Shown here in pieces: positions 1 through 36,124 of a stretch of 64,000 nt of DNA (positions are counted from its first letter, which is position 1; each line of letters starts with the position of its first letter). The translations under genes were made by a program, and so were the position numbers. Origin of the DNA: Ahaetulla prasina (Eukaryota > Chordata > Lepidosauria > Squamata > Colubridae); contig NC_080543.1 of assembly GCF_028640845.1 (NCBI RefSeq), forward strand, positions 5,882,959-5,946,958, given 5' to 3'. The notes beneath the pieces are model-generated. The model was not told where the DNA came from, ran no database searches, and was given only the letters and a program-made list of their open reading frames with translations.

Positions 1-124
1 CAATAGTTAGGGAATTCAGCGTGTGCCCCTTTTTTGGGGGGTATGTGCAAAGTCCATCTCTTAAATTTACAAATATTTTTCCTTATAATTCAAATATATG
101 TGTGTATGTGTGTGTTTGTGTGTA

Positions 125-975
125 TGTATGTTTTCTGAGGTTTTCGCGGGTGTTTGTATGTAGGTCTTTGGTTATTCAGGTTTTCCCCCCGCGTAAAATT
201 GGAAGTGTCTTGGCGACGTTTCGACGAAGTCTCATTCGTCATCTTCAGGCTGGTGTTATCAGCTTCGTGCTTGATAGCACGAAGCAGTGTGTGATTATTC
301 GAGAAGCTATCGATAGAAAAACGCCCACACAGCATGAATAAACGAGATGATACCTCCCGCCTACCAGCCATTTGGAAACCTACCCTTGACAAACGAGACC
401 CTAACATGAAGAATGATGCAAGACCCACACTCACGAGTGCCACACAGCATGTCACCACCACACATCCACGCAGAAAGCAGACTCAAACCCACACTGATGA
501 TGAAGCACGGCCACGGACCAGAAGCCAGACCGCAGCTGCATCATTAGCCATTCCAAACCCCTCCAATCCATACATGCAGCAGACTGACACCCACCATGAA
601 GATGTAGCACGACCACGAAGCCAAACAGCAAAGCAGCTCACCAACTCAAATCCCCCTGCAACTCAGACTAACCTGAACACAACCAAGCCCCCCCCAAACA
701 GAACGAACCCCCATCCAATCAGAGCACAGACAACCCCACCATCCAATCAGAGCACAGCCAAACCCCCAACCAATCAGTTCAAACCCCCACTAGCAGTTAA
801 AAGGAAGAAACAGCTGCGATCACACACTGCTCCTAGAAGCACGAAGCTGACACCACCAGCCTGAAGATGATGAATGAGACTTCGTTGAAACGTCGCCAAG
901 ACACTTCCAATTTTACGTGGGAGAAAACCTGAATAACCAAAGACCTACATATATATGTATATATATATATATTAC
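125..975. mobile_element. Foldback element with ~115-bp inverted repeats
   Basis: The arms at about 161-283 and 832-950 are inverted copies of each other; both contain the segment reading CGTTTCGACGAAGTCTC or its complement. Each arm carries a hammerhead-like core (minus 215-248, plus 861-894). The interior, 334-864, is an open frame rich in Pro, Thr, Asn and Gln, with repeated CCAATCAGAGCACA units. It looks like low-complexity DNA rather than a gene. A second, rearranged copy lies at 38298-39052. GAAACGTC motifs of this kind are known from Penelope-like retroelements, so that origin is inferred. TG-rich simple repeat precedes it. Confidence 0.6.
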
Positions 976-1331
976 ACATTCAGTTACATCGAATGTGCCT
1001 ATTTAAATTTTAAATAATTATCTCCTTCAATCCATGTCATCAAACCCCATTCCCTCTGTATTTGTATTCACACATCCCTACGGCCTTTGGAATTATTTAA
1101 AAGAAAAACAAGCAAAAACGTTTTATCTTTTTCTTGCTGCACCAATTATGGAAATAACCAATATTGCATTCACGTCGCACTGGTTTAAAAACCTGATTAC
1201 TTCCTGATTAGTTTCAGGTCCCCAAGTTCCATTTCTGGAGTTGGACAGGACATCCCACGCTGGAACCTGTTGCGGTTGTGAACTTTTTGGGAATGATCCT
1301 CGAGGGCTTGGAAGCCCATGATACACAATCA

Positions 1332-26947
<25,616 letters not shown>

Positions 26948-27120
26948 GACAGCCGCCCGCGCTATTCCCCACGGGCAGGACGGGAAAAGGCGCCCCTGCG
27001 CATGCGCTAGAAGTCGGACCGTTTGGCTCCCGCTATTTTTTTTTTTTTAAACGGGGCTGATGTCTAAGCATCTGCGCAAGCGCCGACAAAGTCAAACTTT
27101 TGAGCCTGCGCAGTAGCTCG
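26948..27120 (-). promoter_or_regulatory. Probable ALG8 promoter with NRF1-like sites
   Basis: CpG-rich sequence just upstream of the ALG8 ATG. TGCGCATGCGCT at 26997-27008 matches the palindromic NRF1 consensus; TGCGCAAGCGCC (27074 area) and CCTGCGCAGTAG (27106 area) are weaker half-sites. No TATA box. The transcription start was not determined. Confidence 0.65.
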
Positions 27121-27458
27121 TTTGTTCCAGACCTGCAGCTTGGGAGATGTTTTAATAGGAATAAATTAATTATCGCCGCACCGATTCCATGATCTTAATA
27201 TTGCAAATGTGCATGAAACTGCAGACGCGGGGCTCAGTTCAGTCACAGCATCTTATCGCTGCTCCAAAAAAAAAAAAAAGGCCACAATGCAAAATGAATT
27301 CTATAAATCAAGCATGGCTGGCTGAGGAATTCTGGGAGTTGAAATCCACACATCTTAAAAGTTGCCCAGTGGAGCAAAACTGGCAAAGAAAACATCATCA
27401 GTTGCTGGAATCTCTATCAAATTGCATTTGCAATAAATCTGTTACTGACGGGCCTGCC

Positions 27459-27464
<6 letters not shown>

Positions 27465-27505
<41 letters not shown>

Positions 27506-27515
27506 ATATAAAATA
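27465..27515. repeat. (TC)n(AC)n microsatellite
   Basis: Simple TC then CA run. Just before it, 27316-27366 is one arm of a palindromic MITE (GCTGGCTGAGGAATTCTGGG). Confidence 0.9.
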
Positions 27516-27929
27516 AGTTTTTTATTTATAACGCAACACAACAGAACAAACACAAAACACATACATTCCCTTTTTACAATCGTTTCCTAGCGGTGATCTA
27601 ATATTTACATTTTCTCCCAATTCTCTTCATAATATTTATATCCTTCTTGTCCCATTTATCCCTTATTACTCTAAAATTCCTATCACTTATAATATCAAAT
27701 TTGTACATTTTATACGCTATCTTACATACATCTTGCACTTGTCGTTTCTTATATTTTTTTAAACATTTTGAGTGGAAATCTGACTTGCAAAATATCAGTC
27801 CTTAAGGAAGTCTTAGAAAAATATAAACGGTAGCAGGCTGCCATCTAGAGTTTGGTTTGAAAGTGTGCCCAGCTAGCCAGAAATCAGGAATTTGAAAAGC
27901 CATCTATTTCTAACCATCTATTTCTAGCC
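27516..27929. other. AT-rich intergenic sequence, unassigned
   Basis: A pyrimidine-rich, AT-rich stretch (CCCATTTATCCCTTATTAC) that may be an old LINE 3' end; no ORF or feature I can support. Confidence 0.3.
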
Positions 27930-28268
27930 ATCTAGATCTGCCTTCCATTGAGGACCTGTATACTGCACGAATCAAGAAGAGGGCCGTGAAAATATTTGCA
28001 GATCCCTCGCATCCTGGACATAAACTGTTTCAACTCCTACCCTCAAAACGACGCTATAGAGCACTGCACACCAGAACAACTAGACACAAGAACAGTTTTT
28101 TCCCGAGGGCCATCACTCTGCTAAACAAATAATTCCCTCAACACTGTCAGACTATTTACTGAATCTGCACTACTATTAATCGTTTCATAGTTCCCATCAC
28201 CAATCTCTTTCCACTTATGACTGTATGACTATAACTTGTTGCTGGCAATCCTTATGATTTATATTGAT
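27930..28268 (+). mobile_element. L3-like LINE 3' part
   Basis: Codes the last residues (IEDLYTARIKKRAVKIFADP..) to ITLLNK stop at ~28131, then the 3' UTR. Its downstream end appears to resume at 29389 after later insertions. Confidence 0.8.
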
Positions 28269-29271
28269 ATATTTATTTTTATTTATTTATTTATTAATCA
28301 CATTTATATACCGCCCTATCTCCCGAAGGACTCAGGGCGGTTCACAGGCAAGTAAAAAACATATAAATACAAATTAAAATAACAATTAAAAAAACTTATT
28401 CTAAAAGGCCGAATTATTAAAAAGCAGTATAAAACCCATTAAAAACCAATATAAATTTAAAATCTAATCCAGTCCTGCGCAGATGAATAAATATGTTTTA
28501 AGCTTGCGACGGAAGGTTCGGAGGTCCGGAAGTTGACGGAGTCCTGGGGGGAGTTCGTTCCAGAGGGTGGGAGCCCCCACAGAGAAGGCCCTTCCCCTGG
28601 GTGTCGCCAGACGACACTGCCTAGCTGACGGCACCCTGAGGAGTCCCTCTCTGTGAGAGCGCACGGGTCGGTGAGAGGTATTCGGTAGCAGTAGGCGGTC
28701 CCGTAAGTAGCCCGGCCCTATGCCATGGAGCGCTTTAAAGGTGGTTACCAAAACCTTGAAGCGCACCCGGAAGGTCACAGGTAGCCAGTGCAGTCTGCGC
28801 AGGATAGGTGTCACACGGGAGCCACGAGGGGCTCTCTCTATCACCCGCGCAGCCGCATTCTGGACTAACTGCAGCCTCCGGATGCCCTTCAAGGGGAGCC
28901 CCATGTAGAGAGCATTGCAGTAATCCAGACGAGACGTCACGAGGGCGTGAGTGACCGTGCATAGGGCATCCCGGTCTAGAAAGGGGCGCAACTGGCGTAC
29001 CAGGCGAACCTGGTAGAAAGCTCTCCTGGAGACGGCCGTCAAATGATCTTCAAAAGACAGCCGTTCATCCAGGAGGATGCCCAAGTTGCGCACCCTCTCC
29101 ATCGGGGCCAATGACTCGCCCCCAACAGTCAGCCGTGGACTCAGCTGACTGTACCGGGATGCCGGCATCCACAGCCACTCTGTCTTGGAGGGATTGAGCT
29201 TGAGCCTGTTTCTCCCCATCCAGACCCGTACGGCTTCCAAACACCGGGACAGCACTTCGATAGCTTCGATA
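28269..29271 (-). mobile_element. L2/CR1-like LINE with 263-codon intact ORF2 C-terminus
   Basis: 28464-29255 codes an uninterrupted reverse-transcriptase tail: SRCLEAVRVWMGRNRLKLNP, ..LLDERLSFEDHLTAVSRRAF, ..[20 protein letters not shown], to [12 protein letters not shown]. The 3' UTR ends in the ACCGCCCT hairpin and (AAAT)n. The catalytic YADD part is missing, so it is 5' truncated. Confidence 0.88.
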
Positions 29272-29520
29272 TTGAATAGAATAGAATTTTATTGGCCAAG
29301 TGTGATTGGACACACAAGGAATTTGTCTTGGTGCATATGCTCTCAGTGTACATAAAAGAAAATATACGTTCATCAAGGTACAATTGACCATCAATTGTGT
29401 TGTAAATGTTGTACCTTGATGAACGTATCTTTTCTTTTATGTACACTGAGAGCATCTGCACCAAGACAAATTCCTTGTGTGTCCAATCACACTTGGCCAA
29501 TAAAATTCTATTCTATTTCT
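29272..29520. mobile_element. Inverted pair of L3-like LINE tails
   Basis: A minus-strand tail (29272-29388) abuts a plus-strand tail (29389-29518), giving a ~115-bp hairpin centred near 29388. Confidence 0.8.
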
Positions 29521-29678
29521 AACATGGGTCATATAGGGGCATTTGTCATTCTGGAGGTGATTAATGATGGTTAATGGATTAATGATGGTTAATGAACCCC
29601 CACATGTGTATCTTGCTTCTTTCCTTCCCATCTTTGTCAATTTTAAAATCGATTTTAGTGTTGATTTTTTTGGAACAT

Positions 29679-29890
29679 AAAATCAGAGGGCTGGAAGGGA
29701 CCTCAGAGGTCTTCTAGTCTAACCCCTTGCTCAGGCAGCAGACCCTGTACCATTCCAGACAAATGGTTGTTCAATCTCTTCTTTAAAACCTCCAGTGATG
29801 GAGCACCCACAACTTCTGGAGGCAAGTTGTTCCACTGGTTCTCACTGTCAGGAAATTTCTCCTTAGTTCTAGATTGCTTCTCTCCTTGAT
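29679..29890 (-). mobile_element. CR1 LINE 3' end
   Basis: GGGCTGGAAGGGACCTCAGAGG to CTAGATTGCTTCTCTCC; complement codes QWNNLPPEVVGAPSLEVLKK. Confidence 0.8.
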
Positions 29891-30234
29891 TAGGGCACTG
29901 CACATCAGAACAACTAGACACAAGAACAGTTTTTTCCCGAAGGCCATCACTCTGCTAAACAAATAATTCCCTCAACACTGTCAAACTATTTACTAAATCT
30001 GCACTACTATAATCTTCTCATCGTTCCCATCACCAATCTCTTTCCACTTATGACTGTATGACTGTAACTTTGTGGCTGGCAATCCTTATGATTTATATTG
30101 ATACACTGACCATAAATTGTGTTGTAAATGTTGTACCTTGATGAACGTATCTTTTCTTTTATGTACACTGAGAGCATATGCACCAAGACAAATTCCTTGT
30201 GTGTCCAATCACACTATTCTATTCTATTCTATTG
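29891..30234 (+). mobile_element. L3-like LINE 3' part
   Basis: From the ORF end (ACAACTAGACACAAGAACAG) through the 3' UTR to (TATTC)n at 30212-30234. Confidence 0.8.
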
Positions 30235-30441
30235 GATCTCTCTTTAACAAGCTTCCAACATTTGTACTGCCCTCTGCCCACGATTTAGCCTTTAGTATCT
30301 ATAATTATTATCTAATTATCTATAATTATTATTATAGTCCTGATCTCTGAACACTTTCTAGAACCTCAGCATCTTTTTGGCATCGTGGTAGCCAGTATAT
30401 GCACCATTCCAAGTGCTAGTGCTTTTAATGTTTTATCTTGT

Positions 30442-30545
30442 TCTTATTTTTTAATTTGCATTTATATCCCGCCCTTCTCCGAAGACTCAGGGCGGCTTAC
30501 ACTATGTCAAGCAATAGTCTTCATCCATTTGTATATTATATATTA
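30442..30545 (-). mobile_element. tRNA-derived SINE tail fragment
   Basis: ATATCCCGCCCTTCTCCGAAG to TATATTATAT; the head is missing. Confidence 0.7.
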
Positions 30546-30639
30546 TATAGCCACGTAAATGTGGGTGACAAATACATTTGATAAACAAAAATAAATAGGG
30601 AATTATGACAACTATACCAATAAAGGAGAATATGTGTAG

Positions 30640-30728
30640 CTCAGGGTTGAAATTAGTGCTCACTGAGCTTGCTTGTTTTCTTGCAGATGTTTCGTTACCT
30701 AACTACCTAACAACATCAGCACTACTAG
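30640..30728 (-). mobile_element. Penelope-like fragment with hammerhead-like motif
   Basis: Minus 30719-30686: CTGATG, stem GTTAGG..TAAC, GAAACATC. The CTGATGA core is altered (CTGATGT). Confidence 0.45.
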
Positions 30729-30865
30729 CAGTGGTGGGATTCCGCCAGTTCACACCACTTCGAGAGAACCGGTTGTTAACTTTCTGAGCAGGTTGGCAAA
30801 CTGGTTGTTGGAAGAAATCATTAGGGCAGAGCAGCGGTTGTTAAATTACTTGAATCCCACCACTG
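30729..30865. mobile_element. hAT-type MITE (CAGTGGTGGGATT family), intact
   Basis: Ends CAGTGGTGGGATTCC and GAATCCCACCACTG; flanks actactag and actgctag match at 7 of 8. It is the uninterrupted reference for the copy at 53153-54741. Confidence 0.88.
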
Positions 30866-30869
30866 ACTG

Positions 30870-31625
30870 CTAGGGATTGCGAAGAGGAGGAGAAGGAGGA
30901 AGACAGTGGGGTCCTCAGTGGTCTCTGAGCTTGGATGTTTTCTTGCAGGCGTTTCATTACCCAACTGGATTATTGCAATGCTCTCTACATGGGGCTCCCC
31001 TTGAGATGCACTCGGAGGCTTCGGTTGGTCCAGAATGCAGCTGCGCGGGTGATAGAGGGAGTCTCACGTAGCTCCCATGTGACACCTCTCCTGCGCAGAC
31101 TGCACTGGCTTCCTGTTGCCTTTCGGGTGCATTTCAAGGTTTTGGTTACCACTTTCAAAGCGCTCCATGGCTTGGGGCCCGGGTACTTACGGGACCGGCT
31201 GCTGTTACCTCATGCCTCCCACCGACCCGTACGCTCGCACAGAGAGGGTCTTCTCAGGGTGCCGTCCGCCAGACAATGTCGGCTGGCGGCCCCCAGGGGA
31301 AGATCCTTCTCTGTGGGGGCTCCTACTCTTTGGAATGAACTTCCTCCTGATTTACGTCAAATACCTGACCTTCGGACTTTTCGCTGCGAACTGAAAACAT
31401 ATCTGTTTGTTCGTGCGGGGCTTTCTTAAATTGTCTAGTTTTAAATTTTTAAATTTCTTTTAGTTTTAATTTGGGGTCTTTTAGATTTTTAACTATTTTA
31501 ATTTCGGCCACACTGTATAATAAGTTTTTTAATTTTACTTTTAATCTGTACATTGTTTCTTTTTACTTTGGCTGTACACCGCCCTGAGTCCTTCGGGAGA
31601 AGGGCGGTTTATAAATCTAATAAAA

Positions 31626-31664
<39 letters not shown>

Positions 31665-32085
31665 ACTAAGTAACATCATCAGTGCTAGAAAGGAGTGTGG
31701 TTTGTTCCCGGTTTATATTCTAGTGGTTTGCCCTGATAATTGTTGGTGGGGGTCTTCTTAGAGATCCTTTGGTTGGGCTATTTGCGTTTGGCTTCTTTGG
31801 CGGGTTCTTGATTGGGGTATTGTTTACTTGATCATTGATTTGATGTTAATCTTGGAATAAATCTATGCTGATCTGGGTGCTGATTGCTGGTAAAGACGTG
31901 CTCGAGTCTTTTTATTCCTTTTTTGGCTAGTTGATTATCTCTTTCACAGAGTTTATAGATATTGTTAATGTCTGCATGTCTATTGATGGCTGGTTTGCCA
32001 GAGTGTCAGGCTTCTAGAAATTCCCTGGCGTTTTTAGACTTGGCCTGATCTCGGATGGTCATATTTTCACCGATGACAATTGTAG
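30870..32085 (-). mobile_element. Penelope-like element, split by an L2/CR1 LINE
   Basis: Pieces 30870-30966 and 31664-32085 join when the LINE is removed. The minus strand of the second piece codes IRDQAKSKNAREFLEA, then a stop and HSGKPAINRHADINNIYKL, resembling the end of Penelope-type ORFs. Confidence 0.55.
30967..31663 (+). mobile_element. L2/CR1-like LINE inserted in a hammerhead motif
   Basis: 5' truncated at [20 protein letters not shown]; intact to the stop near 31429. The 3' hairpin is at 31578-31608, then (AAAT)n. Direct repeat aact at 30963-30966 and 31664-31667. Confidence 0.85.
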
Positions 32086-32101
32086 TAGACATGATACGGA
32101 G

Positions 32102-32242
32102 CAGGGGGTCTCCAACCTTGGCAGCTTTAAGACTTGTGGACTTCAACTCCCAGAATTCCTCAGCCAGCAAAGCAAAGCTGGCTGAGGAACTCTGGGAGTT
32201 AAAGTCCACAAGTCTTAAAGTTGCCAAGGTTGGAGATCCCTG
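32102..32242. mobile_element. Palindromic hAT-type MITE, intact
   Basis: CAGGGGGTCTCCAACC and GGTTGGAGATCCCTG; flanks atacggag and atatggag match at 7 of 8. Confidence 0.88.
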
Positions 32243-32677
32243 ATATGGAGGACCCTGGAATTACAAAAACCTTATCCGCCATGCCAGACAGTTTCGTGTT
32301 CGTATGAGATGCCAAACCACAGTATTTTAGCAGGCACTCCACGGGCGTCAGTAGTAAAAAGACTTGGAACAAAGGCTGCTGGGAATCATGTATAATTACG
32401 AAATCTTCTGATAGTTCAACTTTGCGATTGTGAAAACTTGATATTAGCTGAAGGCTTCAACCGCTTACAAAGTATAATCACATGTTTTATTTAATTTTGG
32501 AATGCTATTACAGAGACAACCTACCACCAGCCGGGCAGTGGAAAATAAAAGCTATTTGAGGTGTTCGCTTGTTGGGTTTTCCCAAGTATAAGCAGGATGA
32601 AAGACAAAAGACTTATGGTCCATCACAACTGCCCAGGAACAGTTGTGTAAATTAGTGTCCTCTGAAAAGAAATACAG
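32243..32677. other. Unassigned intergenic sequence
   Basis: No supported gene or repeat. Confidence 0.4.
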
Positions 32678-33305
32678 GTAGTCCTTGACTTACAACCATT
32701 TGTTTAATGACCGAAGCAACAATGGCACAGATAAAAGGAATACCGGTATATGACTTGTTCTTCACACTTGCGACAGCCCCATGGTTTTTTTTTTGGTTTA
32801 CATTTATATCCCGCCCTTCTCCGAAGACTCAGGGCGGCTTACAGTGTGTAAGGCAATAGTCTCATTCTATTTGTATATTTACAAAGTCAACTTATTGCCC
32901 CCCCAACAATCTGGGTCCTCATTTTACCTACCTTATAAAGGATGGAAGGCTGAGTCAACCTTGGACCTGGTGGGACTAGAACCTGCAGTAATTGCAGGCA
33001 GCTGTGTTTTAATAACAGGTTTCTTACAGCCTGAGCCACACCGCGGTGATCAAAATTCAGACCCTTGGCAACTGACTCATATTTATGACGGTTGCCGAGT
33101 GCCAGGTCACATGATCCCCTTTTGTGACCAATAGGGAAGCCAAATTCACTTCACAACGGTGTTGCCAACTTAACAACTGCAGTGATTCACTTAACAACGG
33201 TGGACAGACAGGTCCTAAAACGGGACAAAACTAACTTAACATCTGTCTCGCTTAATATCAGAAATGTGGGGCTCAATTGCGGTCGTAACGCGAGGATTGC
33301 CTGTA
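32678..33305. mobile_element. Tigger-like MITE carrying an inverted SINE
   Basis: AGGTAGTCCTTGACTTAC at 32678; the SINE at 32785-33045 (ATATCCCGCCCTTCTCCG to GGTTTCTTACAGCCTGAG) interrupts it; the end is near GCGAGGATTGCCTG 33303. Confidence 0.7.
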
Positions 33306-33639
33306 AGAATTTGCTCATCTCTCTTAGTAGCTAAGCCACTGGGAACCTCATGGCTATTCATAAAATCTGGAAGTAGGAAAACATTTCTGAGAAAAATGAC
33401 GCAACTTCCACAATGCTGGAAAACTCCAGAGATGTCCACACCAGGCGCCAAGCTCAACCTGGGGGTATTTTTACCCTTTACCTTGTGAAAAACCTGCAAC
33501 ATATTTAAGTCCTGGAAAATCACCGCTTAGAATGTGGAAATTCTACATCCGTAAGGAAATTTCCAAGAGTAATAATAATTCTGGGAGGACCTGTTTATTG
33601 AAGCAGTAAAGGAATCAGGCTAGCAACTGGGAGACAAGC
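33306..33639. other. Unassigned intergenic sequence
   Basis: No feature supported. Confidence 0.4.
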
Positions 33640-34250
33640 AAGTTCTAGTTAGGTATGAAAACTGGCTGGGTGACTTTGAATTCTAGTCTCGTTTTAGGCA
33701 CAAAAGCCAGTTGGGTAGCTCTGGACCAAACACCAGGAGATGGTGAGTTTTAGTTCTGCCATAAGCACGAAAGCTGATTGGGTGACTTTGGGCCAATCAC
33801 CAGGAGACAGTGAGTTCTAGTCCCGGTTTAGGCATGAAAGCCAGCTGGGTGACTTTGGGCCAATCAACAGGTGACTGTGAGTTCTAATCCCGCCTTAGGC
33901 ACGAAAACTAGCTAGATAATTTTGGGCCAGTAAACAGGTGATTGTGAGTTCTAATCCCGTCTTAGGCACGAAAACTAGCTAGATAATTTTGGGCCAGTAA
34001 ACAGGTGATTGTGAGTTCTAATCCCGCCTTAGGCACGAAAACTAGCTAGATAATTTTGGGCCAATAAACAGGTGATTGTGAGTTCTAATCCTGCCTTAGG
34101 CACGAAAACTAGCTAGATAACTTTGCTCCAATAAACAGGTGATTATGAGTTCTCGTCCCGCTGTAGGTACGAAAGCCGGTGGGATAACATTGAACTAATC
34201 ACCAGGAGAGGCGAGTTTTAGTTCTGCCTTAGACACCAAACCTTAGGCCA
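33640..34250 (+). repeat. Tandem array of a ~66-bp SINE-derived unit
   Basis: About nine copies of a unit holding GTGAGTTCTARTCCCGCCTT, AGGCACGAAA and TTTGGGCCA. The middle copies (33890-34130) are nearly identical, outer ones more diverged. The unit is the B-box part of the SINE at 18619. Confidence 0.88.
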
Positions 34251-34658
34251 GTCACTATATCTCAGCCCCAGGAAAGAAGCAATAACAAACCACTTCTTGA
34301 AAAATCTTGCCAAAAAAGCTGCCAAGTTTTTGAGGTCGTCACCACACGGGTCAAATCTGACTTGAAAGGCCAAAAAATCAAAACAAAAGAAAAGCGTGGT
34401 TTGGGGATTCTTCCCAACTAAGTAGGAGTTGAATCATTGAGAATAAGGATTCTTACACCTAGGTTACAAACATTTGCTTCAAGTGCTTCCACGTGAAGAG
34501 AAAACAAGACGAATACAGGGACGTTGTTGGCCCAGCCTCCCTGAGGAAGAATAAATACAAGATCTTGCAGCTTTAGGTGGAAAACAATGTAGTTTTGCTG
34601 CCATTGGTTGTGCCGCATTTTATTCTGTCATCTACTGGCAGGCATAAATAAATACACG
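34251..34658. other. Unassigned intergenic sequence
   Basis: SINE remnant to about 34300 (CAGTCACTATATCTCAGCCC), then nothing recognisable. Confidence 0.4.
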
Positions 34659-35230
34659 TGTTGTGCCTCGCCCGCCCCCCTCTCCGCAGCTGGGCCCCTC
34701 TCATCTCCTGCTATCTCAGCCAGAGACTGATAATGAAGACGAATGGCCTGGCATGCCTCCAGCCCCCAGTCCTGGCACCATGCCCGGACAGACTGAGCAA
34801 GACGAATGGCCTGGCATGCCTCCAGCCCCCAGTCTTGGCACCATGCCCAGACAGAATGAGCAAATAAACCTCCCCCCGACAGCGTGTGAGCATGATGAGC
34901 ATGAAGCCAGTCACGAGCTAGAATTGCCGGCAGCTGGAGGGTGGACAGATCCACGCTTCCGGAGAATGGAGAGGCGACGTCAGCAAAAGGGAGGGGCAGG
35001 CCTGGATAAGTGCTGAGTCATGGAGCCACACCTCATGGCCTATATAAAGGATCTGCTTTCTGGCATTCTTTGAGTCAGGCAAAGTCTAATCTGGTTGCTG
35101 AAGTCACACCTTGGATTCCTGCCTGCCCTGAGAACTCTGACAGGACTTTGGCAAAGCTGCAGAGGCTTCGTGGCCACGCTTGATACACACTTTACAGACC
35201 CGGCCGTCAGAGGAGGAGTGGGACACGACA
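34659..35230 (+). mobile_element. Solo LTR, family B
   Basis: TGTTGTGCCTCGCC..GGGACACGACA; exact duplication acacg at 34654-34658 and 35231-35235. TATATAAAGG at 35040-35049. A ~60-bp U3 segment (GAATGGCCTGGCATGCCTCC) is duplicated in tandem. Confidence 0.9.
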
Positions 35231-35256
35231 ACACGCATAACCGATGGGAGGATAGC

Positions 35257-35799
35257 TGTTGGGGCTTGTTGGCCACCGGCCCCGGCAGCTGAATCAGAGG
35301 AGGAGGAGGAGGTGGGGGCGTGGGAGTCAGGGTCAGCATCAAAGCAAGCTGAGAGCTCCGAGGGGGAAGAGGGAATGGAGCTGGCACAGAGAGAGAGAGA
35401 CCAAGGCGGAGCCTGGGCCGTCCGTCAGCCCTCAGATGGAGAGTCAACAGCCCCCAGGTCTGGAGGTGGCTGATGAGGAAGAGGAGGAACAGCTGGGTCC
35501 AGTGCCTGACGTGCAGATGCACAGAAGGCAGAGGAGAGGAGAGCGGTGGAAATCTATGGGCCGGTCCTTGGGACGGAAGAACCACCTCTGCTAGCGAAGC
35601 CCCACCCTGGCTCTGGGGATAAAAGGCAGGGGGCGGAGATGAATAAGTGTGGCAGACAACTATTCATCTTCTGGACAGACGGACTTGTGAGCCTGCGGTG
35701 AGAAAGAAACTTTTTGCTGGGGCTGCTGGCGCTCCTAATAAAGAAATCATTGAGTTCACTTCAGAGGGTTTGTCGTGTTTGGGGAGCTGCGTCAGAACA
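35257..35799 (+). mobile_element. Solo LTR, family E
   Basis: TGTTGGGGCTTG..GCGTCAGAACA with GGGATAAAAGGC promoter box and AATAAAG near 35737. Flanks atagc and atagg match at 4 of 5. Confidence 0.7.
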
Positions 35800-36124
35800 A
35801 TAGGATGGTGGTGTCGCCGTAGTGGAAAACAGCAATTTCATTAAGTAGAAAACGATTTCAAAAGCTGGCCTCCTCCTGAACTCCTTACCTCTGCAGGTAG
35901 CATAAGTTGAAGATGTGCGGACTTCAACTCCCAGAATTCCCCAGCCAGCCATGTTAAATGAAAGTCACTGTCATCTTCACGATTTGGGGGATATTTTGCC
36001 TATGGCTGCCAAAACTGAAGAACACAAAAAAGAAGTTTTTTGCAGCTCACGTGGGAAGCTACCTGCTGAGATATGAAGAGAGCTTGTGTTGATGGACAAG
36101 GAAGCCACCATTTTGGCCTTCAAA

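Noticed and set aside
33640..34250. CRISPR-like array
   Set aside because: Repeat units are contiguous without unique spacers, and the DNA is vertebrate; it is a tandem SINE-derived satellite.
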